This document shows, in pieces, positions 7,873 through 15,344 of a stretch of 37,955 nucleotides of DNA. The stretch covers positions 1 through 37,955 of the forward strand of contig CAKZPE010000001.1 of NCBI GenBank assembly GCA_937138495.1, written 5' to 3'. The notes under the pieces were generated by a model. It made no database searches. It saw only the letters and a list, made by a program, of their open reading frames with translations, and was not told where the DNA came from. The position numbers and the translations under genes were made by a program. The DNA is from an uncultured Oceanospirillaceae bacterium (GTDB lineage: Bacteria > Pseudomonadota > Gammaproteobacteria > Pseudomonadales > Balneatricaceae). Within the stretch, counting starts at the first letter, position 1, and each line of letters begins with the position of its first letter.

Positions 7873-8430
7873 ATGAATATAGAAACCGTCTGGAGCCAGT
7901 ACCAGGCCAGCCTGAAAGCCTTCCTCTATTCACGGATCAATGATCCGGCCGATGCCGATGACCTGCTGCAGGACATCTTAATCAAGAGCTACCGCAATCT
8001 GGGGACGCTGCAATCTCAGGGCAGCATAAGGTCCTGGCTGTTCCAGATAGCCAATCGCAGCCTGATCGATTTTTATCGTCGTAAGGGCAACCGCAAAGAA
8101 TTTAACGCAGATCATCAGGATTTGGAAAATCTCTGGGACACAGACGATAACGACGCTGATCAGCCTCATATGGCTGACTGCGTGGAACCTTTCATCAATG
8201 CACTGCCTGAAGAAAACGCCCGCCTGTTAATGGCCATCGATATCCACGGTGAATCCCAGAAAGACTATGCCGCCAAAGAAGGTATTGCCTATTCCACCCT
8301 GAAATCCCGGGTACAGAAATCCCGTATTTTACTTCGTGGACTATTTGAAGACTGCTGTCATCTGAATCTGGATCATCAGGGTAATATTATGGAATTCACC
8401 CCAAAAGATACGCATTGCAAGAAGTGCTGA
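7873..8430 (+). CDS. sigZ: ECF sigma factor, SigZ family
   Basis: This 185-residue extracytoplasmic-function sigma factor directs RNA polymerase to a small regulon. Region 2 is seen in DPADADDLLQDILIKSYRNL and SIRSWLFQIANRSLIDFYRR. Region 4 is seen in INALPEENARLLMAIDIHGE and KDYAAKEGIAYSTLKSRVQK, with its helix-turn-helix. It strongly resembles Bacillus subtilis SigZ along its length, including the Cys-rich tail: a CC pair in FEDCCHLNLD and a terminal CKKC. These cysteines could bind a metal or sense thiol oxidation. The start was set at an ATG preceded by AGGA with 7-base spacing; a TTG 36 bases upstream is less likely. It lies upstream of a GST-like gene on the same strand and is divergent from the cupin/amine oxidase pair. 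No anti-sigma gene is seen. Confidence 0.9.
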   Translation: MNIETVWSQYQASLKAFLYSRINDPADADDLLQDILIKSYRNLGTLQSQGSIRSWLFQIANRSLIDFYRRKGNRKEFNADHQDLENLWDTDDNDADQPHMADCVEPFINALPEENARLLMAIDIHGESQKDYAAKEGIAYSTLKSRVQKSRILLRGLFEDCCHLNLDHQGNIMEFTPKDTHCKKC

Positions 8431-8509
8431 TAACCATTCCCCGAATATCGTCTTTCAGAAACCCTGCCCGTCTTAACAGGCAAATTCATTCAAGACGGAA
8501 TTCATATAT

Positions 8510-9220
8510 ATGCTCAAAATCGTCAGCTTTAAAATCTGCCCGTTCGTTCAGCGCGTCACCGGTTTACTGGAAGCGAAAGGTATTTCATATGAACTGGAAT
8601 ACATCAGCCTGAAAGACAAACCGCAATGGTTTCTGGATATCTCGCCGACAGGCCAGGTACCCATGCTGATCACCGAATCAGGCAACGCACTGTTTGAGTC
8701 CGATGCGATTATCGAATACATCGACGAAATCTCTGCACCAGTGGAAGCCGGCCTGACGCCGGAAGACCGTGCCTTTGACCGTGCCTGGAGCTATCAGGCC
8801 AGCAAGCACTATCTGGTTCAGTGCAGCACCCTGCGCAGCAGTGATAAAGACACCCTGACTGAACGCACTGAAAAACTGAGAAAGGCGTTTGCCAAAGCGG
8901 AGAAACAACTGACCGGCAAAACCTTCTTCAAAGGAGATACACTCAGTAACATCGACATCGCCTGGCTGCCTCTGCTGCACCGTGCAGCCATCATCCGCGA
9001 GCATACCGGGTATGACTTACTGGACGGCTTCCCAAAAGTTCAGGCATGGCAAACAGAAGTAATGCAAACCGGCCTGGCGGAAGCATCCGTCGCGGAAGAC
9101 TTCGAAGCCGCGTTCACTGGCTTTTATCTGTCAGATCAGACATGGCTGGGTAATCAGAGCAAGTGCTCTCCGGCTAACGACAGTGCAGACAACGCCTATG
9201 CCAGCAGCACCTGCTGTTAA
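8510..9220 (+). CDS. Glutathione S-transferase family protein
   Basis: This 236-residue GST-fold protein has a thioredoxin-like N-terminal domain with a cysteine-type active site, CPFVQR (Cys10), as in omega-like and stringent-starvation-like GSTs. Next come the cis-proline and gamma-glutamyl binding segment GQVPML, and ESDAIIEYID. A helical C-terminal domain follows (about residues 90-200), with SNIDIAWLPLLHRA. A Cys-type GST usually acts in thiol reduction or deglutathionylation rather than conjugation. The last 30 residues are a polar extension ending SSTCC, which is unusual. It lies 79 bases after sigZ and is probably in its transcript, since a strong terminator follows. Cys-rich tails are found on both proteins of this unit. 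Confidence 0.85.
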   Translation: MLKIVSFKICPFVQRVTGLLEAKGISYELEYISLKDKPQWFLDISPTGQVPMLITESGNALFESDAIIEYIDEISAPVEAGLTPEDRAFDRAWSYQASKHYLVQCSTLRSSDKDTLTERTEKLRKAFAKAEKQLTGKTFFKGDTLSNIDIAWLPLLHRAAIIREHTGYDLLDGFPKVQAWQTEVMQTGLAEASVAEDFEAAFTGFYLSDQTWLGNQSKCSPANDSADNAYASSTCC

Positions 9221-9230
9221 CTGCACCTAC

Positions 9231-9260
9231 AAAAAAACCACCTTAACTGAGGTGGTTTTT
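9231..9260. terminator. Bidirectional intrinsic terminator
   Basis: The stem AAAACCACCT/AGGTGGTTTT (9234-9243 with 9250-9259) has a 6-base loop. An A-run lies before it and a T-run after it, so it can stop transcription from sigZ-GST (plus) and from the membrane protein gene (minus). Confidence 0.9.
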
Positions 9261-9263
9261 CGG

Positions 9264-9791
9264 TTATTCAGTTATTTCATTTCCGGAAGCGTGTTTATCC
9301 AATGCTTTATACATCATCAACCTGCCACTCCACCATAACGTAATAATAACGCCCAAATGAAAGGTTACTTGCTCGGAAATGACATTCAGTAACGTGATTG
9401 CAAACAAGGTGATTAAGCTCGCAAACATCACCCACCTGTTGTCAAACCAATCCACAGAGCATTTAAAAAAACGGCAATAAAATAAGAAAAAGCCTCCAAC
9501 GCACCCGGCAGCCAGGGAAAAAGCGAGCACTCTCTCATCAAAATCCATATCGGCAAATCTGCCGGGTAAGGAATGCAGCCCTACCCAGCCAAGCGTCAGA
9601 ATACCTAACTCTAAAATGCGCCCCCGAGGTCCCCTATAGAGATAATCCCACATTATGGAAAAAGTGGTAGCTCCACCTTTCCTGCCTTTACCGTTCTCCG
9701 ACTCCGTTGTTTTTACCAGGCCATACGGCACAGCAACCAATGCAGTAAATAATATTGCCAGTAAAATCGCTGTTCCAAACAGTAAATCCAT
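9264..9791 (-). CDS. Hypothetical integral membrane protein
   Basis: This 175-residue protein is not recognised. It has about five hydrophobic segments: residues 2-25 (MDLLFGTAILLAILFTALVA), 58-72, 84-108, 120-140 and 142-160. A charged loop between the first two holds KTTESENGKGRKGG. The C-terminus is polar. The organisation suggests an inner-membrane protein without catalytic motifs. It is a single-gene unit between two terminators. Its base composition is slightly more AT-rich than its neighbours, so lateral acquisition is possible but unproven. Confidence 0.7.
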   Translation of the reverse strand: MDLLFGTAILLAILFTALVAVPYGLVKTTESENGKGRKGGATTFSIMWDYLYRGPRGRILELGILTLGWVGLHSLPGRFADMDFDERVLAFSLAAGCVGGFFLFYCRFFKCSVDWFDNRWVMFASLITLFAITLLNVISEQVTFHLGVIITLWWSGRLMMYKALDKHASGNEITE

Positions 9792-9862
9792 TACGCATAC
9801 CTTCCACTAAATACCCGAACATCCATTAATGTAAGTTAAAACCGAGACTCAATATACCGCAT

Positions 9863-9887
9863 AAAAAAACCCGGAAACATTCCCGGG
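9863..9887 (-). terminator. Intrinsic terminator of the tyrosine catabolic operon
   Basis: Read on the minus strand, CCCGG (9887-9883) pairs with CCGGG (9874-9870) across an 8-base loop, followed at once by seven T residues (9869-9863). It lies 23-47 bases after the maiA stop and closes the hpd-to-maiA transcript. Confidence 0.85.
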
Positions 9888-9909
9888 CTTTATCATTTAA
9901 ATCATAATC

Positions 9910-10557
9910 TTAATTTCTCAGGCAATCCGGTTGTTCTTCAGGCTGTGCCTGCTTAAAGGCCGGTAGCCGGTTGCAGTGCTTCCAGACAGACTCAATTAAC
10001 GGAAACCCGCTCATGTCGCACTCAAAACGCTTGGCGTTATAGACCTGAGGGATCAGGCAAATGTCTGCCAGTGTTACGCTGTCGCCCCAGCAGAACTTTC
10101 CGTTGCAGTTCTCTGCCTGCAGGCTTTTCTCCAGGGCCGAAAACCCTACATCAATCCAGTGGCGGTACCACTTCATCTTATCGTCGTCAGACACATCCAG
10201 ATCGCTCTGCAGATATTTCAGTACCCGCAGGTTATTCAGCGGGTGGAGATCGACGGCAATCTGCTGGGAAAGGCTGCGCACCCGGGCCTTCGCCAGTGGA
10301 TCAACCGGCAGTAATGGCACCTGTGGATAAACATCTTCCAGATACTCGATAATTGCCAGCGACTGAGTCAGCAGGTGCTGGCCCGAACGCAATGCGGGTA
10401 CCAGCCCCTGAGGATTCAGTTCAAGATACGCTTCCCCCTGCTGTTCACTCTGCAGCAGGTTTACCGGCAATTGCGCCCACTGCAGCTCTTTAAGCCCCAG
10501 TGCAATGCGCACCCGATACGCAGCGGAAGATCTGAAATAACTGTAGAGTTCTAGCAT
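9910..10557 (-). CDS. maiA: Maleylacetoacetate isomerase (zeta-class GST)
   Basis: This enzyme isomerises maleylacetoacetate to fumarylacetoacetate with glutathione, the penultimate step of tyrosine breakdown. It has 215 residues, the usual length. The zeta-class active-site motif is SSAAYRVRIAL (residues 10-20, Ser-Ser followed by YRVR). The glutathione-binding segments are NPQGLVPAL and QSLAIIEYLEDVYP, and the C-terminal domain carries FCWGDSVTLADICLIPQVYNA. It is the last gene of the operon. Its ATG overlaps the TAG stop of the aminotransferase gene by 7 bases, and a terminator follows. Confidence 0.95.
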   Translation of the reverse strand: MLELYSYFRSSAAYRVRIALGLKELQWAQLPVNLLQSEQQGEAYLELNPQGLVPALRSGQHLLTQSLAIIEYLEDVYPQVPLLPVDPLAKARVRSLSQQIAVDLHPLNNLRVLKYLQSDLDVSDDDKMKWYRHWIDVGFSALEKSLQAENCNGKFCWGDSVTLADICLIPQVYNAKRFECDMSGFPLIESVWKHCNRLPAFKQAQPEEQPDCLRN

Positions 10558-11825
10558 GCCTGCTCCTGATAACAGCCGGACTCCAGTGCTCTGACGGTAG
10601 CAGCAATATATGCCACGACGGACGGTAAATTAGTGTCGTTAAAGCCCGATAAATTTACCCGGCCATTACTGACAATATAGACGCCATACGCATTTTGCAG
10701 ATGCTCAATTTCGCTGACCGACAGAGGAAACAGTGCAAACATGCCCTGCCCTTCCTGCAGAAAACGCCAGTTTCTTTGTGGTACGGCTTTGCTCAGCGCA
10801 GCATATAAGGCTTCGCGAACACCGCGTAACCGGGTATGTACCTCTTCCAGCTCACCCTGCCAGACAGCCCGTAAATCAGTGTCCTGTAAAATTCGCCGGA
10901 CTAACATGGCGCCGTGCGCAGGAGGTGTAAAATAGTGCCGGGTGGCCAGCTGCATCCATTGCTGCACCAACGCTGGCTGTAAGGTTTCGTCCTGTACCAA
11001 TGCGGCCACCATGCCAGTACGGTCCCGGTAGAGCCCAAAGTTCTTTGAACAGGTGTAACACAGCAACAGTTCCGGCATCGCCTGCGCCATAATTCGCAAC
11101 CCGGCAGCATCAGGCTCCAGCCCGTTCCCCAGCCCGTGATACGCCATATCGACAATTGGCAGCAGCTGACGCTGCTGGCAAAACGCCGTCAGGCGGTGCC
11201 ATTCATCTTCAGACAAATCCAGGCCGGTCGGGTTATGGCAGCTTGCCTGCAGCAATACGGCATCACCCGGTCTGGCGGCCTTTAGCGAGGCCAGCATGGC
11301 ATCAAAACCCTGCCGTCCCTGCTGAGCATCGTAGTAGGCATATGTGCCCTGTCGGGTACCGGCGGCTTCTGCGATTGGCCGGTGCACCTGCCAGGTGCTG
11401 TCACTCAACCACAGGCACACATCCGGGTTCATCTGCATCAGCAATTCAAACGCCAACCGTAACGCTCCAACACCACCCGGCGTCTGAGCACAGGCCAGCC
11501 GGGCATCAAGGGCCGCAGCCAGCGACTTCCCCAGCGCCAGTTCGGTAATGGCTGAGCAAAATGCCTGATCCCCCAACGGACCGATATAAGCTTTATCCGC
11601 CTCGGTATCCACCCGCCACTGTTCAGCCGCTTTCACTGCCTGAAACACCGGTGAACGGTTAAGTGAATCCCGGTAGACACCAATGCCCAGATCCACCTTA
11701 TCTGCCCGTTCATCCTGCCGGTATGCCTGCAGCAGAGCAAAAATAGGATCTTCCTCAGCAACTGTTCCGGTGGGGCCTAACAAGGGGCCGGCAATTGGCT
11801 GATCAGTGCTGTTATGGGGCAACAT
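10551..11825 (-). CDS. tyrB: Aromatic amino acid aminotransferase (TyrB/AspC fold I)
   Basis: This PLP enzyme is expected to transaminate tyrosine to 4-hydroxyphenylpyruvate, feeding Hpd. It has 424 residues, including an N-terminal extension of about 20. Fold-type I landmarks are SCHNPTG (Asn198), VDMAYHG (Asp226 pairing with the PLP nitrogen, Tyr229), the Schiff-base lysine Lys261 in CSKNFGLYRDRTG, and the C-terminal arginine in NGRVNLSGF that binds the substrate carboxylate. The family also contains aspartate aminotransferases. The position inside the tyrosine operon (overlapping fahA by 14 bases and maiA by 7) argues for aromatic substrates. The symbol is by homology and context. Confidence 0.88.
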   Translation of the reverse strand: MLPHNSTDQPIAGPLLGPTGTVAEEDPIFALLQAYRQDERADKVDLGIGVYRDSLNRSPVFQAVKAAEQWRVDTEADKAYIGPLGDQAFCSAITELALGKSLAAALDARLACAQTPGGVGALRLAFELLMQMNPDVCLWLSDSTWQVHRPIAEAAGTRQGTYAYYDAQQGRQGFDAMLASLKAARPGDAVLLQASCHNPTGLDLSEDEWHRLTAFCQQRQLLPIVDMAYHGLGNGLEPDAAGLRIMAQAMPELLLCYTCSKNFGLYRDRTGMVAALVQDETLQPALVQQWMQLATRHYFTPPAHGAMLVRRILQDTDLRAVWQGELEEVHTRLRGVREALYAALSKAVPQRNWRFLQEGQGMFALFPLSVSEIEHLQNAYGVYIVSNGRVNLSGFNDTNLPSVVAYIAATVRALESGCYQEQAC

Positions 11826-12795
11826 AACGGCTTACCTTCTGATCGATTTCACCAAAGATTGAGTCACCGGCCGCATCACGCATATCAATCCGGATACGGT
11901 CGCCAAACTTCATAAATTCTGTAACCGGTTTACCCGCAGCGATGATTTCCAGCATACGTACTTCTGCCAGACAGCATGAGCCACTGGAGCGGTCATTATT
12001 GGAGACCGTTCCTGAACCGATAATCGTACCGGCACTCAGTGGCCGGCTTTTCGCGGCATGGGCAATCAGCTGGCCGAAATCAAAGGTCATATCCACACCG
12101 GCATTGGGCTCACCCACTAATTCACCGTTGAGGATCGCCCGTAACGGTAAGTGCAGCTTACCCGCCTGCCAGGCATCCCCCAGCACTTCCGGCGTCACTG
12201 CCACCGGTGAAAAGGCACTGGAAGGCTTGGACTGATAAAAACCAAACCCTTTGGCCAGTTCGCCGGGAATCAGGTTCCGTAAGGAAACATCATTCACCAG
12301 CATCACCAGCTGAATATGCTGCAGGGCAGCTTCCGGGGAAACGCCCATTGGCACATCATCCAGCACCACGGCAACTTCAGCTTCAAAATCGATGCCCCAG
12401 GCTTCATCTGCCACTTCAATGTCGTCCCGCGGGCCAATAAACGCATCCGAACCGCCCTGATACATCAGGGGGTCTACCCAGAAGCTGTCCGGAATTTCAG
12501 CATTTCGGGCTTTACGCACCAGCTCAACATGGTTCACATACGCAGAACCGTCCGCCCAGTGGTAGGCCCGCGGTAAAGGTGAATCACAGTTTTCAGGCTG
12601 AAACGCCTCGCCCTGAATTTCACCGTTTTCCAGCGATGTGAATATCCGTGCCAGTTGTGGTGCACATTCGTGCCAGTGATCCAGTGCAGACTGCAGGGTG
12701 ACTGCGATTTCGGGCACTGCAATGCAGCGGTCCATCTGTGTATTGACGACGACCAGACGGCCGTCGCGTCCACCCTTTAACGATGCAAGTTTCAT
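11812..12795 (-). CDS. fahA: Fumarylacetoacetate hydrolase family protein
   Basis: This is predicted to cleave fumarylacetoacetate to fumarate and acetoacetate, the last step of the pathway. At 327 residues it belongs to the shorter bacterial FAH form, not the 420-residue eukaryotic type. The divalent-metal site is visible in GIDFEAEVAVVLDDVPMGV (Glu138, Glu140) and MLVNDVSLRNL (Asp169). Substrate-proximal residues are in GFGFYQSKPSSAFSPVAVTP, and the family block GTIIGSGTVSN is present. It overlaps the aminotransferase start by 14 bases and lies 14 bases after the VOC gene. 2-Keto-4-pentenoate hydratases share this fold, but the context settles the role. Confidence 0.92.
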   Translation of the reverse strand: MKLASLKGGRDGRLVVVNTQMDRCIAVPEIAVTLQSALDHWHECAPQLARIFTSLENGEIQGEAFQPENCDSPLPRAYHWADGSAYVNHVELVRKARNAEIPDSFWVDPLMYQGGSDAFIGPRDDIEVADEAWGIDFEAEVAVVLDDVPMGVSPEAALQHIQLVMLVNDVSLRNLIPGELAKGFGFYQSKPSSAFSPVAVTPEVLGDAWQAGKLHLPLRAILNGELVGEPNAGVDMTFDFGQLIAHAAKSRPLSAGTIIGSGTVSNNDRSSGSCCLAEVRMLEIIAAGKPVTEFMKFGDRIRIDMRDAAGDSIFGEIDQKVSRYVAP

Positions 12796-12809
12796 GTCTA
12801 ATCCTGTTA

Positions 12810-13349
12810 TTAATCCATTGATAATGAAGCGTCATGCAACCATGCTGCATGCTTTGGCGCCCGCTTGGTCTGATCCCACTCTTCCAGCATCGCCGGTGCC
12901 ACTTCATGCAGTTTTTCCAGCATGCCTGACTGAGCAGTATTGGCAGCAATCTCAAGGCGATGGCCATTCGGGTCAAAAAAGTAAATCGATTTGAAAATCG
13001 TATGTTCCACCGGGCCGATAACCTCTAAACCGGCATCCTGAACCTTCTGCTTGGCAGCCAGTAATGCATCCATATCTTCTACTTCAAAAGCGATATGCTG
13101 CACCCAGGCCGGGGTATTCGGATCTTTGCCCATTGGTGGTGAATTGGGTATTTCAAAAAATGCCAGGACGTTACCGTTACCGGCATCCATAAAGACGTGC
13201 ATATACGGGTCCGGCGCCTTGGTAGAGGGTACTTCGTTTTCTGCAATCGCCAACTGGAAGTCCATGCCCATCACCTGCTGATAGAAGGTGACGGTTTCCT
13301 TGGCGTTATTACACCGGTAGGCAACGTGGTGAATCCGCTGAATATTCAT
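12810..13349 (-). CDS. VOC (glyoxalase/extradiol dioxygenase) superfamily protein
   Basis: This 179-residue protein has two paired beta-alpha-beta modules. The four metal-ligand positions of the glyoxalase I type are all filled: His8 (IHHVAYRC), Glu66 (LAFFEIP), His85 (VQHIAFEV) and Glu133 (GHRLEIA). A divalent-metal enzyme is therefore likely. It resembles other small VOC proteins seen next to hpd genes. It lies one base after hpd and 14 bases before fahA, in the operon position where homogentisate 1,2-dioxygenase would be expected. Its reaction is unknown; ring cleavage, isomerisation or glyoxalase-like detoxification are all possible. The final 35 residues are a helical extension rich in tryptophan and charged residues. 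Confidence 0.85.
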   Translation of the reverse strand: MNIQRIHHVAYRCNNAKETVTFYQQVMGMDFQLAIAENEVPSTKAPDPYMHVFMDAGNGNVLAFFEIPNSPPMGKDPNTPAWVQHIAFEVEDMDALLAAKQKVQDAGLEVIGPVEHTIFKSIYFFDPNGHRLEIAANTAQSGMLEKLHEVAPAMLEEWDQTKRAPKHAAWLHDASLSMD

Positions 13350-13350
13350 T

Positions 13351-14445
13351 TCAGGCTCCTTTCTGAGCAGGTGTTTGCTGGTCTATCACACCGCGGGCGA
13401 CCTGGTCCCGTTCAATGGATTCGAACAGGGCTTTAAAGTTACCTTCGCCAAAGCCGTCATCCTGCTTGCGCTGAATAAATTCAAAGAACACAGGACCGAT
13501 AACCGTATCGGAGAAGATCTGTAACAACAGCCGTGGCTCGTCACCTTCAGTGGTGCCGTCCAGCAGAATGCCACGGGCCTGCAGTTCATCGATCGGTTCA
13601 CCATGGCCTGGCAGACGCTCTTCAAGCATGTCGTAATAGGTGCCCGGCGGAGGTGTCATAAAGGTTACGCCTCTGGCTTTCAGCTTATCCCAGGCTTCCA
13701 GCAGGTTGTCGCAGGAAAACGCAATGTGCTGAATACCCTCTCCGTTATAGGCCATCAGGAATTCTTCAATCTGGCCGCCCTGTGAAGCTTCCTCATTCAG
13801 GGGAATACGGATACGGCCATCCGGCGCAGTCATCGCTTTAGATAACAGGCCGGTGTACTCACCCTTGATATCGAAGTAGCGAATTTCACGGAAGTTAAAA
13901 ATCTTTTCATAGAAACCCGCCCAGTAGTCCATCCGGCCGCGGTAGACGTTATGGGTCAGGTGATCAATTACCTTAAAGCCACAGCCTTCCGGATAGCGAT
14001 CAACACCGTCAATGTATTCAAAATCGATATCATAAATTGAGCTGCCATCCTGATAACGGTCAATCAGATACAGTGGCGCCCCGCCGATACCTTTAATAGC
14101 CGGCAGGCGCAGTTCCATTGGCCCGGTAGGCATTTCAACCGGCTGCGCGCCCATTTGCAGTGCACGGTGATACGCGTGGTGTGAGTTCTTAACCCGGAAT
14201 GCCATCCCGCAGGCAGACGGGCCATGTTCTTCAGCAAAGTAGTGAGCATTGCTGCCAGGTTCATAGTTAATAATGAAGTTAATATCGCCCTGGCGGAACA
14301 AAACTGCATCTTTAGACCGGTGACGGGCAATACAGGTAAAACCCATCATCTCGAAAACAGGCTCCAGTTGCCCCCGTTCAGTGGCAGAAAACTCCACAAA
14401 TTCAAAGCCATCCAGGCCCATAGGATTTTCAAAAAGGTCGGTCAT
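13351..14445 (-). CDS. hpd: 4-hydroxyphenylpyruvate dioxygenase
   Basis: This enzyme converts 4-hydroxyphenylpyruvate plus O2 to homogentisate and CO2 with non-haem iron. It has 364 residues. The iron ligands are in place: His162 ([11 protein letters not shown]), His240 ([11 protein letters not shown]) and Glu322 ([20 protein letters not shown]). The C-terminal helix with [18 protein letters not shown] closes the active site, as in other bacterial HPDs. An AGGAG ribosome site precedes the ATG by 7 bases. It is the first gene of a five-gene minus-strand operon and divergent from marR. Operators for that regulator lie about 105-145 bases upstream. Confidence 0.97.
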   Translation of the reverse strand: MTDLFENPMGLDGFEFVEFSATERGQLEPVFEMMGFTCIARHRSKDAVLFRQGDINFIINYEPGSNAHYFAEEHGPSACGMAFRVKNSHHAYHRALQMGAQPVEMPTGPMELRLPAIKGIGGAPLYLIDRYQDGSSIYDIDFEYIDGVDRYPEGCGFKVIDHLTHNVYRGRMDYWAGFYEKIFNFREIRYFDIKGEYTGLLSKAMTAPDGRIRIPLNEEASQGGQIEEFLMAYNGEGIQHIAFSCDNLLEAWDKLKARGVTFMTPPPGTYYDMLEERLPGHGEPIDELQARGILLDGTTEGDEPRLLLQIFSDTVIGPVFFEFIQRKQDDGFGEGNFKALFESIERDQVARGVIDQQTPAQKGA

Positions 14446-14546
14446 GTTATGCTCCTGCTTGCATCGGAACTAAAAACGACAGGTACCGCGACGCTGCGTA
14501 ATGCTCCGGATATAATTATTATTAGCTGAAACAGACTGATCTGAAT

Positions 14547-14595
14547 CAATAGTTGTTAATGCAACAATTATTGGTTGCGATAGCAACTATTGTCA
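14547..14595. promoter_or_regulatory. Two GTTG-N6-CAAC operators, probable MarR sites
   Basis: Two dyads lie in the divergent hpd/marR region: GTTGTTAATGCAAC (14552-14565) within longer imperfect CAATA...TATTG arms, and GTTGCGATAGCAAC (14574-14587), followed by TATTG. Their centres are 22 bases apart, about two helical turns. Dimeric MarR proteins normally bind such 16-20 bp dyads. The sites sit 30-60 bases before the marR start, so both autoregulation and control of hpd are likely. Confidence 0.7.
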
Positions 14596-14616
14596 AGCCC
14601 TGACCCGGAAGAGCCT

Positions 14617-15084
14617 ATGAAAAATACTCACGACACCCCTGATATCATTACCCTGGAAGACTTCATGCCTTACCGGTTATCAGTGTTGTCTAACAAAGTC
14701 AGTACCATCATTGCGGCCACCTATGAGGGAAAATTCGGCATATCCGTCACCGAATGGCGCATCATGGCGGTACTGGGTGAATACCCGAATGCTTCGGCCG
14801 ACTTTGTCTCGGTTAAAACCCAGATAGAGAAATCCATCATCAGCCGGGCCATTGCCAAGTTGTTGCAGCGCAAACTGATCGAGCGGGAATTCGATGCCGA
14901 GGACCGCCGCCGTTCTGTGCTCAACCTGTCTGACACCGGCCGCGATGTCTATCGGGAAATCGTGCCGGTCTCCTTCGCATATGAGAAAAAGCTGCTGGAA
15001 TGTTTTAATGAGGAAGAACAGGCACAGTTCAGCGAGTTAATCAGCCGCCTGTACAGCCACGCGGAACAAATCGAGCAAAAATAA
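14617..15084 (+). CDS. MarR family transcriptional regulator of tyrosine catabolism
   Basis: This 155-residue winged-helix regulator carries the MarR HTH: SVTEWRIMAVLGEYP, KTQIEKSIISRAIAKLLQRK and the wing EREFDAEDRRRSVLNLSDTG. Dimerisation helices flank the HTH at both ends. It is divergent from hpd and is therefore the likely repressor of the hpd-to-maiA operon, perhaps responding to homogentisate or 4-hydroxyphenylpyruvate. The start was set at the ATG preceded by GGAAGAG; a TTG 27 bases earlier overlaps the operator and is unlikely. A hairpin follows the stop. The effector is an inference. Confidence 0.88.
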   Translation: MKNTHDTPDIITLEDFMPYRLSVLSNKVSTIIAATYEGKFGISVTEWRIMAVLGEYPNASADFVSVKTQIEKSIISRAIAKLLQRKLIEREFDAEDRRRSVLNLSDTGRDVYREIVPVSFAYEKKLLECFNEEEQAQFSELISRLYSHAEQIEQK

Positions 15085-15102
15085 CCGCAGCATCTGTGTA
15101 TA

Positions 15103-15123
15103 ACACCGGCATTTTGCCGGTGT
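15103..15123 (+). terminator. Hairpin after marR
   Basis: ACACCGGCA (15103-15111) and TGCCGGTGT (15115-15123) form a perfect 9-bp stem with a 3-base loop, 18 bases after the marR stop. The following sequence is pyrimidine-rich but lacks a clean U-run, so termination may be partial. Confidence 0.6.
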
Positions 15124-15216
15124 ACTCCCCTTTATGATCCTCCGCTGACAATAAAAATTGTCAGAACACGACCTGCCAAACCTTTGTATTTCCGCCTTGT
15201 CTGCACTTACTTAATC

Positions 15217-15237
15217 GTTTAATTAACTAAGTTAAAC
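15217..15237. promoter_or_regulatory. Possible operator upstream of second dctP
   Basis: GTTTAA (15217-15222) and TTAAAC (15232-15237) form a dyad in an AT-rich stretch about 110 bases before the dctP start. It may be bound by the LysR or MarR regulators encoded nearby; this is speculative. Confidence 0.3.
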
Positions 15238-15344
15238 CTATTTGAAATTTATCCGGCCCCCGCCATCACTGAGAATCGTCAACCGGTTCAGCCCTACACA
15301 CGCCTGAACCTTTTCAAGACCAACAAAAAATATTAGAGGTCGTT

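Noticed and set aside
11156..11548. 130-codon plus-strand frame opposite the aminotransferase gene
   Set aside because: It is a shadow of a well-supported PLP enzyme; Pro/Ala/His-rich nonsense composition.
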